Assembly (NCBI RefSeq): GCF_023065955.2
Contig: NW_026623019.1
Span: 20,167,850-20,231,849, forward strand
From: Ursus arctos
Taxonomy: Eukaryota; Chordata; Mammalia; Carnivora; Ursidae
Direction of reading: 5' to 3'
DNA length: 64,000 bases
The notes under the pieces are model-generated. The model made no database searches. It saw nothing but the letters and a program-made list of their open reading frames with translations, and was not told where the DNA came from. Position numbers and translations under genes: made by a program. This document shows positions 10,880-22,000 of this stretch, one piece after another (the stretch's first letter is position 1; each line of letters opens with the position of its first letter).

Positions 10880-11683
10880 CCACTTTGTACCTTGGTGGTC
10901 TGAATACACCAATTATAAGGTAAGAGACAGTGGATTTAAAAAAAAAACTCAAGTACATGTTGTCTAGAAGAAACCCATTTTAAACATGAAGACACAGAGA
11001 GATTAAAAGTAAAGGGGATAGAGAAAAATATTCCATACAAACACTAATTAAAAGAAAGCTCAGGGGAGCTATATTAATCTCAGACAAAGCAGACTTCAGA
11101 GAGGAAAATCACAGGGATAGCAAGGGGCATTATATAATGATAAAGGGGTCAATCCTTTAACACCTAACAGTTGGCAATGCATATGCTTTTAACAACACAG
11201 TGTCAAAATACACATGGCAAAAACTCGCAGTACCTCAAAGAGAAGTAGACGAATTGACCATGATAATTGGAGACTTCAACACCCTTCTATCAATAACTGA
11301 TAGATGTAGCAGTTAGAAAATGAGTAAGGACAGAGTTGATCGGAACAGCACCATCAATCAAATTCATCTATTCAGTATTTACAGAACACTTCACCCAACA
11401 ACAGAACACACATTCTTCTCAAGTTCATATGGAACATTCACTGAGAGAGACCACATTCTGGGCTATGAAATACACCCTAACAGATTTAAAAGAGTAGAAA
11501 TCATACAAAGCATGGTCTCAGCCCACAATGGAATTAGACTAGAAATCAATAACAGAAAGATAGCAGGAAAATCCCCAAATAGTGGGGATTTGTTGTAACA
11601 ACAAATGTTTACAATATGTTGTAAACAACATACGCGTCATAGAGGAAATCTTAAGAGAGATTTTAAAATATTTGAATTAAACA
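10880..11683 (+). pseudogene. L1M ORF2 endonuclease-domain remnant
   Basis: Continuation of the old L1M beginning at 8360. Broken translation recovers APE-type endonuclease landmarks of L1 ORF2: an [20 protein letters not shown] stretch near 10975, DKADFREE near 11083, IGDFNT near 11265, and then IYRTLHPTTEHTFFSS with GTF and DHILGYE in a 92-codon frame (11320-11598). In the family, the GDFN and DHIL segments belong to the endonuclease core. Frames are interrupted by stops and shifts, so no active enzyme is encoded. Sequence resembling KYFELN (AAATATTTGAATTAAAC, to 11683) marks the last ORF2 part before an internal deletion. Confidence 0.82.
11589..11627. repeat. Two adjacent short inverted repeats
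   Basis: TTTGTTG/CAACAAA arms with a 3-base loop (11589-11605) are followed at once by TGTTTAC/GTAAACA arms with an 8-base loop (11606-11627). They lie inside the L1M ORF2 remnant about 55 bases before the internal deletion junction. Confidence 0.8.
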
Positions 11684-12310
11684 AAAACTGGAAGCAACCA
11701 AGATATCCTTCAGTAGGTGAATGGATAGACAAACTGTTAAACATCTAGAGAAGGAAATATTATTCAATGATAAAAAGAAATGAGCTATCAAGCCACTAGA
11801 AGACATGGAGTCCCCTTGAATACATATTGCTAACTGAAGGAAGACAGTCTGAAAAGACAACATACTATCTGAGTCTAAATAGGTGATATTCTAGAAAAGG
11901 CAAAATATAGAAAATATAAAGAGATGGGTAGTTGCCAAGGGCTCAGAGTGGGATGGGGAATGAACAGGTGCCACAGTGGGAACTTCGAGGCCAGTAAAAC
12001 CATTCTGACCATTCTGTATGATAATATAATGGTGAACACATCACATTATGCATTTGTGAAAACCCACAGAATTCTGTAAAAGAAGAATGAACCTTAATGT
12101 AACTATTGACTTCATCTAATAATAATGTTCCAATATTTTTTCATTAGTTGTAACAATTGTACCACACTAATTAATGCCAGATATTCACAATTGTGGAAAC
12201 TTTGTGGGGGAGGTGCAGATGGAGGGAATGTGTGAGAATCCTACACGTGCTCATTTGTTCTGTAAATTTAAAACTGTTCTAAAACACAGTCGATTAATTA
12301 AAAAACAAGG
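11684..12310 (+). mobile_element. Old L1M ORF2 C-terminus and 3'UTR
   Basis: Picks up at AACTGGAAGCAACCAAGATA, the late-ORF2 block, directly after endonuclease-region sequence, so RT and most of ORF2 are missing. The 3'UTR landmarks GATGGGTAGTTGCCAAGGGC, AATTGTACCACACTAATTAA, GTAAATTTAAAACTGTTCTA and a terminal ATTAAAAA-type tail fit L1MC/L1ME ends. It is the same element as 8360-11683. Confidence 0.8.
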
Positions 12311-12359
12311 TTTGCCTATGTTGAGTGTAAAAAAAGACTGGAGACCTGTCAAGAATAAA

Positions 12360-12560
12360 GACAAGGAGACCAATTAGAAAGCTATTAATTGAGGTTAAGT
12401 TAGAGAATGATAGTGGTGGTTTGAAGTAAGGTAAGAGTGATGAGGATGGAGTGACATTGAAAAATTTTAAGTACTGTGAGGAAGGGGACAGAGAGAGAAT
12501 TTTTAAAAGGGTCGATGGGAAGAAGTGACAGGTAAGAGGAGAAAAGTAGATCCCTCAAGA
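12360..12560 (-). mobile_element. L2 LINE fragment, minus strand
   Basis: GAGACCAATTAGAAAGCTAT and GATAGTGGTGGTTTGAAGTA match the reverse complement of L2 (the block that reads AGCCACCATCATCTCTCGCC forward). Diverged and partial. Confidence 0.6.
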
Positions 12561-13333
12561 TTCTGTCTTAGCAAAACAAACCTTCAGCAATCAGTACACC
12601 ACTATTGTACTAGAAAGAAATATCTGTGGGCATTTTAGGTATTCACTTTGCTAAGAATCAACAAATATTGCTAGTAATCTCTCTCAGATTAATAGATTGG
12701 AACTATTTCTAAATTTTCTATGGACTTTCAAAGGCTTACAGCGACTTAATATTCTATCATTGATGATGGAAGATTCTTAACACAGAACAGTATCTAAACC
12801 ATTTGCTTTCGTAGTCAGACCTTACGCAACATGGATTTGGATCAGTTCTACTCACGCTGGGTACAGGAGAATTAACTGATATTGACCACATTGGCAATTT
12901 GGTAAAAATCCGTCTTGCTGTTTAGGAATGGTAAGACAGTTACCTGGGATTTCAAGACAGGATGTACGTTGTGGGGTGGCAGCAACACCTCCTTAAGCTT
13001 GGTGACTCTTCTGTCTTTGCTCACACTCCTGTTGTCAAACCTGTGATGAACAGAAGAGAAAAGATTTATTGGAATGTTGCCCTGTCATGTAAGACGATAT
13101 ACAGAAATGGATGCCTGAAATACTCATTAATAACACATGGGTTGTCAGCATTATATAGCGGTGCGGGCTAAATCCATTATGACTAAGGGCCCTCATCTTA
13201 AAGGTAATTTGCACTAAAAGGCAAACAGCCAAAAGCTCATCATCCTACTTGCATTTGAGGGACCTGGAAGAGAGAAGAGACAACATTTTCTCTCAGGTAT
13301 ATGTGTGTAGGAAATGCCTGATGTGTTTCTCAA

Positions 13334-13334
<1 letters not shown>
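12561..13334. other. Unassigned single-copy sequence
   Basis: No gene or RNA recognised. Two antiparallel short open frames near 12962-13232 lack any recognisable protein feature. Confidence 0.5.

Positions 13335-13370
<36 letters not shown>
13335..13370. repeat. (TG)n microsatellite
   Basis: About 17 TG dinucleotides beginning CTGTGTGTG and ending GTACAC. Confidence 0.98.
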
Positions 13371-15595
13371 ACTTATGCCTGTGTGACAAGTTAAAAGAAG
13401 AGACCCAGCACAGGTCTATTTGAGCCCCTATTTTTCACTCAATATGGCCACCATTTTTGGCCTACTGTGAGTAATCCACAGAAACAGAAATAGGGTACAT
13501 TTTCCTTGATGACATTTGTTTGAAAGTTTTGTTCAAATGATCAAATAAGCCATCACAGACAATACCTTGGTGCAGTTTAATCCAACACTGCTGACTTCCT
13601 AAAAGAGATTTCCCGTAAAGAATCAAGTCAAATTTATTCATCTTTTTAGTCAACCAGTTAGTACTGCATTCACCTACATGTAAAGAAAACCCTATTAGAA
13701 TACGGTTTAATTTTGTTCATGGGACACACAGTCCAGAGATAGCAGCCCCAGGCTGTCCAGCAGTTTCATTACGCCCATAAGGCCCACACAACCTCGCTGT
13801 GTGTCCCACCATCCTTATTACGTGGCTTTCCTCTTCCTGTTTGTTGACTCATGGTTACAAGAAGGTGCTTCAGTCTCACAATTACATTCTAGGCAACAAA
13901 ATGCAAAGGCACAAAAAGAATACATGGCAGCTCAAACTGTCTTTTTAAAAACTTGAAAATAGGACAGCAATAGCATTTCCAGAATCCCAATCCAAATGTC
14001 TTAATATTTACATCTCACTGACTAAGGGCGGGTCACACCACACCCTATAGTTGCAAGGCCTCTGATTATCTTTGCTTTTTCTAATATGGGCACACTGCTG
14101 TCCCAAGCAACCTTGCAGTCTTGGCAGTTAAATTTTAAGGGGACAACATCTCTGGAGTAGACAAACAGCCAGATCTATAGCACTCTTTCCACTTAAACCT
14201 CACTGACCTCCTTATTTTCATTTTTACATTTTGAAAGTATGCGTCGTGTCCTCACCTTTCTGAAGACAATGACACTTCAGGAATAGCTGTTTTCTTGTCT
14301 GGGTTCTTAGGCAAAAACAAAGAACTATCTTTCGGATAGGAACCAGGAGTTCTCGAAATGTTCTCTGATTCGATTATAACCAAATATAATAGAGAACAAA
14401 TTCTAATAGAACCGAACACAATATTCTACATGTGATAATTGAGCACAATTGTATTCCTAGTCTCTGATAAAATCACTGCATCCCAAAGTCCTGCAGAAAA
14501 TCTGCCCTGTAGTCACGATCAGTGTGACATCTTAGACTTTGTCACATTTTTGCTATAGTGGGTAAGCTTTAATACTAATTTTTTAAGAAGCCATGCCTTG
14601 TGCGTATTATAATTTTTGAGAGATGTTTTTCAACTACACTTATTTATCCTGATTTTTAGATGTCTTCAAATGCAAATATAACTTTTTCTCAGCATAGATA
14701 GGAAATATTTCTTACAGGCTTCTCTATTGATTTCAAACCTTTTCCTCAGCTCCAGGCTCTATGCTTGTTGCCATAAATCCTAGTTCACAAAAGGATTGGG
14801 TTATGCGTTTTACTACAGAATCAAGGTGATTCTTTCCCTCCCCTCCTCCTTTCCTCCTTCCTTCCAGAGTATCTGATATGGAAAGACATGAAAGAATTTT
14901 GAGGAATTCTAGGAAACTGAAATTACACGTGTCACTGTGACAGTGACAGAATTTTAATGCTAATTTCTAAAATTAACCTGGATATTTCATAATCATTCGC
15001 ATCTGATGTTTAATTATGGCAATTTCTGAAAGGCAGCTCATATGTACCTAGACACTGTCAAAGAAACAATTTGGATAAAAACACTTGATAATACCGACAA
15101 GACAGCATTTAAAACTGAAAAAGATGTAAACTTCTCTATTCTGATTCAAGAACTCAATTCCATTAGACTGAAAGAGAAAATGAAAACAATCTGGTTTCAC
15201 CATATTCCAGATTAGTAAGCACTGACTCAGCAAAAGTCAAGAGCATCTATTATGAGAGTTTGCTTCTTAAAAAAAATTAAAGGTCATCTAGCACCCATGT
15301 AGTATCCAAACCAGTGGACGGGGTCCTTTTATTTGCATTGGTTAGATCACATTTAGAATGCAAAATAAAGAGTTTAATTCTGGGATCTGAACAAATAAAC
15401 AGAACAAGTCTTGAGGGATGATCAAGATAAAAGGGGGCTGGGAACTATGCATACAAGAGGGCTAACACTGCTGAAGAAGCTGAGAATTTTTGATATGGAG
15501 ATGGATAACATGGGGTTGGGAGAAGAGGGAAGAGGAGGGGACATGGTACAGGGTAGATAACTAGAAACAAAATATTCATGGGAAAAAGAGACTTT
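13371..15595. other. Unassigned single-copy sequence
   Basis: More than 2 kb without a recognised mobile element, which is unusual here. An inverted repeat TGTCACTGTGACAGTGACA lies near 14931-14949. Short open frames have no recognisable domain. The low repeat load makes it a candidate for cross-species conservation analysis. Confidence 0.45.
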
Positions 15596-15599
15596 TTCC

Positions 15600-16035
15600 C
15601 AAAGGCAAATGATGGGACTCCGTGCTTAAAACCCTCATTGGCTTCCCATTGTACACTATCCCTACAACTGCTGCACCCTCATCTTGTCCCACCTGCCTTC
15701 ATGCTTACCTTGGTCCAGATACACAGGCTTCCATTGGATCGCTGACACGCCAAACCATTCGTGATAATGTTTTTTACAGAGGACTTTGATGACCACTTTC
15801 TCTAAAAGAATATTCCACCTCCCTCAGGCACTTTCTATGCACCACCAGGTTTATGTCCCTCCCTCTCAGTATTATCTTCTGTATTTCTTTGTTGCCTCTT
15901 TTCTTCTTTGCCTCTGCACCAGAACCTATGATCAATGAGGGCAGAGAATCCTCATTTTTATTCATAAGTGCAACCCTAGGATCTACAACAGTGTTTAGTG
16001 CATGGAAGGTGCCCGATGAATATTTACTGGATTAG
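15600..16035 (+). mobile_element. L2 LINE 3' portion
   Basis: TTAAAACCCTCATTGGCTTC, CCATTGTACACTATCCCTAC, GTACAGAGGACT-like text and the end ACAACAGTGTTTAGTGCATG, GGAAGGTGCCCGATGAATAT follow L2 3' consensus landmarks (aacagtgcctggcacatag...). Diverged, no open frame. Confidence 0.78.
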
Positions 16036-16264
16036 CCAATTACACCAGAAGGTAGAATTTTGTTCGATAAATGAAATTACAAGGCAGTAAGTCTTATTTC
16101 AAATGAAGAAGAACAGGATAATAATCTGTGAAGGCAAAAATGCAGTTGTCTCTCGAGAAAGTGCTGGAGGCCAGACCAAAAGGTGACTACTATAGATGTT
16201 TTACAAGCAAGCTGGAAAACTAGGAAACTGATCTTAAACACTCTTTCCACAACATGATTCTAGA

Positions 16265-16365
16265 AATAGACTATGCTGTAAGTTTCTTGAGAGGAGGGAC
16301 TTTGTCTAACTCGTTTTTATACTCTCAGTGAAATAATTGGCTCAAATTTATTAAATAAAAGTCAT
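16265..16365 (+). mobile_element. L2 LINE 3' end fragment
   Basis: AAGTTTCTTGAGAGGAGGGA and CTTTGTCTAACTCG correspond to the L2 block reading aagctccatgagggcagggactttgtctg. Confidence 0.6.
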
Positions 16366-16860
16366 TTTGAATTTAATCAATACCATGAATCACACTTAAC
16401 TCTCTCTGTATCCATCAGGGCCTGGTCAGGACATAGATGCCATGCCAGTAATTTGCACAGGGAACGAAGACCTGTTAACTACACTGGTTCATCATGATAA
16501 AATGTGGTTGACAACTGACGGGAAAGAAGAGAACTGTAAGGTGAACATAAGCAGGAACTGCAAGGCACCTCCCTCTGTGCTTGCCGTTGGCAGAACTTAA
16601 CATTGAGCCACAGGCAAAGAATAAATGTTTGTTGAGTCCAGCTCCAGTAGCACAATGTGGGACAAAGAAGTATGGGCTTGGTGCTGAGAAGCAATAAATT
16701 AATAACTAGCACACTCTCTCTCTTCCAAAAATATTTAAGGCAGCTTTCAAAGTAGCATGTCCTTGAGCAGCATAACAAACAAACAAATATATAGACTAGG
16801 AGTCACAGATATGAAGAGTAGGAAAATTAAGGTGAAACCAGAGGTTTTATGAATACACCA
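16366..16860. other. Unassigned sequence
   Basis: No gene recognised. A 99-codon minus-strand frame (16479-16778) is Cys/Leu-rich with no identifiable motif and is probably fortuitous. Confidence 0.45.
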
Positions 16861-16864
16861 GACA

Positions 16865-17000
16865 TACGCTTTAATGGCTGATACTTGTTTTATACACAAT
16901 ACTGAACTTAATTCTTGCAAAATCCTTGCAAGATAGATATTATCCTTAATTTTACAGATGGAGAATCTTCCTGAAAATCACGTCGTTTTTAAATTGCAGG
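16865..17000 (-). mobile_element. MIR SINE fragment
   Basis: ATTATCCTTAATTTTACAGATGGAGAA follows the reverse complement of MIR (consensus ccattttacagatgaggaaa). Flanking sequence is also MIR-like but diverged. Confidence 0.65.
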
Positions 17001-18163
17001 GCCAAAAATGGCTACACACCAAACTTTATCATTTCCATTATATCAAACTACCTCCTTGGGATGTGTGAGGAGTCAAGATAGGATTAAGAAGAAACACATT
17101 CAGAATGGAAAGTGCTGCCTTTGCTCTTTATTTTTTTTTTTTCTTTTTATCGCTCTGCTATTTTTCGTGGGCAAATTTCCTCACCAACATCCCTAGCACA
17201 ACGATGCACTAAAACAAGACATGGAGACTCAGCAAGTGTAATAACAACACATCACACGCAGGTGGAAATAGCACACAAACCCCAACACCCTCGTGGGAGC
17301 ACTGGAATCCAGTTTTCTCTTTCAAATTAAAAAAACAAATCAGAAATTCATAGCTGTAGACCTCTCTGTACTCAAAGCTAAGCTTTCGAACCAGCAAATC
17401 AACAATTAATATTTAAAGAAGAAATAAAAGCCAGGTCAGCAGCAAGCATCCTTTAGAAGTCATCATAGAGACTATCTTTATTGACACTTTCATTTTGTTG
17501 ACCATTTTTATGTACTTTTATTATAGGATACCTTTAGTCATGCACTCAAGAGCGTCATTTCAAAACTCCTTTAAGAAAAAGCTAAAAATTTCAGGCACCC
17601 TGAATATTTTATCAGTGTTCATTAGAAACTAAACAATAATGATGAGTCAATCTTGAGTGTAAGGAGAAAGCAACTGCTCCTCTGTGCAAAGAAAATGCCA
17701 CACAGGGTTCATCCGAGTAAGAGAGGCATTGGTTAGGATTGCTCGGACTTGCCCAATTTTGTCATTGCTGTGAAAAGCTTATAGCCAAAGCAAATTTAGA
17801 ATTTGCTCTTATCATTGGATTTTTTGTGTGTGTAACTTAAAGACTTTCTAATATAATATTTTTAAATAGCTTCTGCCATCTTTATTGCAATACACAGTAG
17901 GTGGGTAATAAGCTGAGTAAGGTTGGACAATTTGACACAAGAAAGTAAAGTCTCTAAGATGAGCTGGGATGGGAATGGTGATGAACACAGCAATTGACTA
18001 TGCAAAAACGAAGGTCTGCTGGAAGGAGCAATGAGGCAGATTAAAGGAGATCATGTACGTAAGGGAGTATGGGGGTGTGTGGTCAATTATAAGGATAAAC
18101 CCTCAACCTGTTGAGTCACAAAATTTGGTAGGTGGAGACCTCCTGAGACTGTAGACAGTTCAG
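17001..18163. other. Unassigned sequence
   Basis: No gene, RNA or clear repeat seen. A poly-T/pyrimidine stretch occurs near 17128-17150. Confidence 0.5.
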
Positions 18164-18177
18164 CTTCTTATTTTAAA

Positions 18178-18233
18178 CTGGTAAGACCAGATTCCACCCT
18201 TGATCTTAGCTAAGAGGCCAAAAAGCTTTTTTT
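18178..18233 (-). pseudogene. U2 snRNA retropseudogene, 3'-truncated, tailless
   Basis: Read on the minus strand, the sequence follows the first ~55 nt of U2 snRNA: CTTTTTGGCC, then TTAGCTAAGATCAAGGGTGG, then AATCTGGTCTTACCAG. These correspond to U2 stem-loop I, the branch-site recognition segment (GUGUAGUA in U2, altered here) and the start of stem IIa. A 14-bp direct repeat with one mismatch flanks it (CTTCTTATTTTAAA at 18164-18177, CTCCTTATTTTAAA at 18234-18247). There is no poly(A), and U2 is cut before its Sm site. This fits an L1-mobilised 'tailless' retropseudogene. It has several substitutions and cannot be a functional snRNA gene; no snRNA promoter is visible. Confidence 0.87.
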
Positions 18234-18290
18234 CTCCTTATTTTAAATATAAGAGAATATGTAGCAAGAATAAATGAAAAACTGTTATCA

Positions 18291-18554
18291 GTGACACATA
18301 ATTTAATTTGCCTAACTACAATACCATTTTTGCATGTTGTGTATTTTTTTTACATCATTACAATCACAATGCCCTTAATAATTCTATTTCCTCTTGGATC
18401 ATATAATTCATGTTTCTGTTTCCTATCAGTTTTCACATTCAAAAAAATATTCCATTCTATTGACACATCATCTAATTATTAAACCATTTGATTACCGTTA
18501 ATTCACTTCTTTATCTTTATAGCTTTTAGGCAATTGTATTTTTAAAGAAATTCT
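18291..18554. other. Unassigned AT-rich sequence
   Basis: May be old L1-derived (minus-orientation T-rich text such as CCATTCTATTGACACATCAT), but I cannot assign it confidently. Confidence 0.35.
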
Positions 18555-18572
18555 AAAATCCAGTGATATTTA

Positions 18573-18774
18573 TTTATTTTAGAGATTTTATTTATTTATT
18601 TTTGCTAGAGAGAGAGAGAGTGCATGCGCACAAACAAGAACAGGGGGTGGGGCAGAGGGAGAAGCAGACTCCCCGATGAATAAGGAGCCCTATGAGGGAC
18701 TCAATCCCAGGATGCTGGGACCATGACCTGAGCTGAAGGTAGACGCTTAACCAACTGAGCCACCCAGGCACCCA
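18573..18774 (-). mobile_element. CAN-SINE with perfect 18-bp TSD
   Basis: The tail complement AGAGATTTTATTTATTTATT leads and the head GAGCCACCCAGGCACCC closes. AAAATCCAGTGATATTTA flanks it exactly at 18555-18572 and 18775-18792. Confidence 0.96.
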
Positions 18775-18842
18775 AAAATCCAGTGATATTTAAACATTAG
18801 TGGTGTGGAATGAAAAGGAAACAGCTGGCAAGCTGTTTGCTT

Positions 18843-19035
18843 GTTTTTTAAGATTTTATATATTTGACAGAGAAAGAGAGCGGGCACAAGCAGAGGGAGT
18901 GGCAGGCAAAGGGAGAGGGAGAAGCAGGCTCCCTACTGAGCAGAGAGCCCAACACGGGGCTCAATCCCAGGACCCTAGGATCATGACCTGAGCCAAAGAC
19001 AGACGCTTAACCAGCTGAGCCACCCAGGCGCCCTC
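18843..19035 (-). mobile_element. CAN-SINE, minus strand
   Basis: TTTTTAAGATTTTATATATT through GCCACCCAGGCGCCC. It abuts the start of the long minus-strand L1M at 19036. No clear target-site duplication was found, perhaps because of later decay. The 63-codon plus-strand frame over it is a SINE artefact. Confidence 0.94.
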
Positions 19036-22000
19036 TGTAACCTCCTTCTTATCAGATATGTGATTTGCAAATATTTTCTACCAGTCTGTGGGGTGCCTTT
19101 CTACTCTATTGATACTGTCTTTTGATGTATAAATTTTTAAGGTTTCCCTTAAGTCCAGTTTGTCCATTTTTCTTTCTTTTTTTGCATGTGCTTTTGGTGT
19201 AATATGAAGAAATCATTGCCAAATCCAATGTTGTGAAGCACTACCCTACACTTTCTTTCAAGAATTTTATGGTTTTAGGTTTTTATCTATTGTGAGTTAA
19301 TTTTTGTATATAGTGTTTGGTAAGGATCCAACTTCATTCTTTCACCTGTGCATATTCAGTTTTCTAGCACCATCTGTCTTGGCATCCCTGTCAAAAATCA
19401 CTTGACCATATATGCAAGGATTTATTTCTGAGCACTCTTCTGTCCCATTGGTCTAATGTCTGGCTTTATGCCAGCCCCATACTGTTTTGACTACTCAGCT
19501 TTGTAGTAAGTTTTGATATCAGGTAGTGTGAGTCTTCCACCTTTGTTCTTTGCAAGATTGTTTTGGTTATTCTGGCTCCCTTGAGATTCCATATGAATTT
19601 GAGGACGGGTTTTTCTATTTTTGCAAAAAAAAAAAATTGGGATTTTTATAGTGACTACATTGAGTCCTTCTACCACTTAGGATATTATTGACATTTTCAC
19701 AATATTGTCTTTCAATCCATGAACATGAGATGTGTTTATGTCCATTTATTCATGTCTTCTTCGATTTCTTTCAGTAATGTTTTATAGTTTTCACTGTATA
19801 AGTCTTTCACCTCTGTGTTTAAGTTTATTCTTGAGTATTTTCTGATGCTATTATAAATGGAATTGTTTTCATAATTTCTTTTGCAGATTGTTAATTATTG
19901 GTGAATGATTTCTGTGTGTTAGCTGTATCCTGTACAGTTTTTTGGTGAATTCTTCAGAATTTTCTACATACAAGATCATATCATCTGCAAACAGAGATAA
20001 TTTCACTTCTTCCTTTCCAATTTGGATGCCTTTTATTTCTTTGTCTTGTCTAACTACTCCAGCTAGAACTTCCAGTACTATATTAATAGAAATGGCAAAA
20101 AAAAAAAAAAAGGTCATTCTTGTCTTGTTCCTGATCTTAGAGGAAAAGCTTTCAGTGTTTCACCATTGAATATTATGTTTTCTGCAAGTTTTTCATATAT
20201 GGCTTTTAATTTCTTGAGGCACTTTCCTGCTATTCTTAATTTGTTGAGTGATTTGTCATAAAATGATGTTGAATTTTGTCACATTTGTTGAATTTTTTCT
20301 GCATTAATTGAGAAGATCATGTGAATTTTTATTTCTTCTGTTGTGGTGTATCACATTGATTATATGTACTTCAGATGATGACTCACCCTTGCATTCAGGA
20401 AGAAATCCCACTTGGTCATGGTATATAATCCTCTTAATATGCTCCTGAATTAATTTTGCTGGTTTTGCTGAGGATTTTTGTATCATTGTTCATAAGGGAA
20501 TACTGGTCTATGGTTTTCTTGTAATGTCTTTGTCTGGCTTTGGTATCAAGGTAATGATGACATCATAGAATGAGTTAGGAAGTATTCCCTCCTCTTCAAT
20601 TTTTTGGAAAAGTTTGAGAAGGGCTGATATTAATTCTTTATAAATGTTTTGTAGTCACCAGTGAAGACATCAGGTCCAAAGCTTTTCTTTGTTGGACGAT
20701 TTTTTGATTACTGATTCAACCAACTTACTATTATAGATCTATTCAGATTTTCTATTTCTTCATAAATTATTTTGGTAGGTTTCAAGAATTTGTCTGTTTT
20801 GTCTAGATTATCCAATTTGTTGGCATACATTTGTTCATAGTACTTTCTTATATTCCTTCTTATTACTGTAGAATGAGTTGATATTAATGTCCCCACCTCC
20901 ATTTCTGATTTTAGTAATTTGAGGGTTCTTAGTTTTTTTTTTCTTCCTTAGTCCATCTAGCTAAAGGTTTGTCAATTTTGTTGACCTTTTTAAATAACCA
21001 ACTTCTGGTTTCACTTAATTTATATATATGTTTTCTATTCTCAATTTCACTTATCTCTGCTCTAATCTTTATTATATCCTTACTTCTGTTATCCCTGGGT
21101 TTAGTTTGTTGTTCTTTTTTTTGGTTCCTTAATTGGCCAATGTTAAATTGTTGATTTGAGAGCTTTCTTGTTTGTCAATGTAAGCATTTACAGCTATAAA
21201 TTTCCCCTTTAGCACTGCTTTTGCTGTGTTCCATAAATTTTGGGTATGATGCATTTTCATTTTCATTACTTTCTAAGTATTTTCCAGTTTCCCTTGTGAT
21301 TTCTTATTTAATCCATTGGTTGTTTAAAGTGTGGTATTTGATTTCCACAAATTGTTGAATTATCCAATTTTAAACCTATTATTATTATCTTCAGCCTGTT
21401 GTGGTTGGAGAAGATGCTTTGTATGATATCTATTTTAAAAATCTATTGGGAGTTAACTTGTAGTCTAACATATACTTTATCCTGGAAAATGTCTCGTGTG
21501 CACTTGAGAAGAATGTGTATGCTATTGTTGCTGCGTCGGGTGTTCTGTGTATTTCTGTTAGATCTGGTGGTTTATTATGCTGCTTAAGTTCTCCATTTCC
21601 TTACTGATCTTCTGTGTGGTTTTTCAATCCATTATTGAGAGTGGGGTATTAAAGTCCAACTATTATTATAAGACTGTCTATTCCTCCCTTCAGTTCTGTC
21701 AATTTTGTTTCATGTATTTTCATGGTCTATCATTAGGTGTGTAAATGTTTATAATGTTATATCTTCTTGCTGTACTGGACCTTTTATTAGTATATATTGT
21801 CCTTCTTTATCCTGTGTAAAATTTTTTTGTATTAATGTCTATTTTCTCAGATATTCGTACAACCACCTCTGCTCTGTTTTGCTTACTGTTTGCATGGACT
21901 ATCTTCTTCTGTCCTTTCACTTTCAATTTGTGTCTCTGGATCTAAAATGAGTCTCTTCTACACAGCATATAGTTGGATCATATTTTTTTAATCTATTCTG

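Noticed and set aside
18178..18233. Functional U2 snRNA gene
   Set aside because: It ends at about nt 55 without the Sm site, has altered branch-recognition bases and no snRNA promoter.
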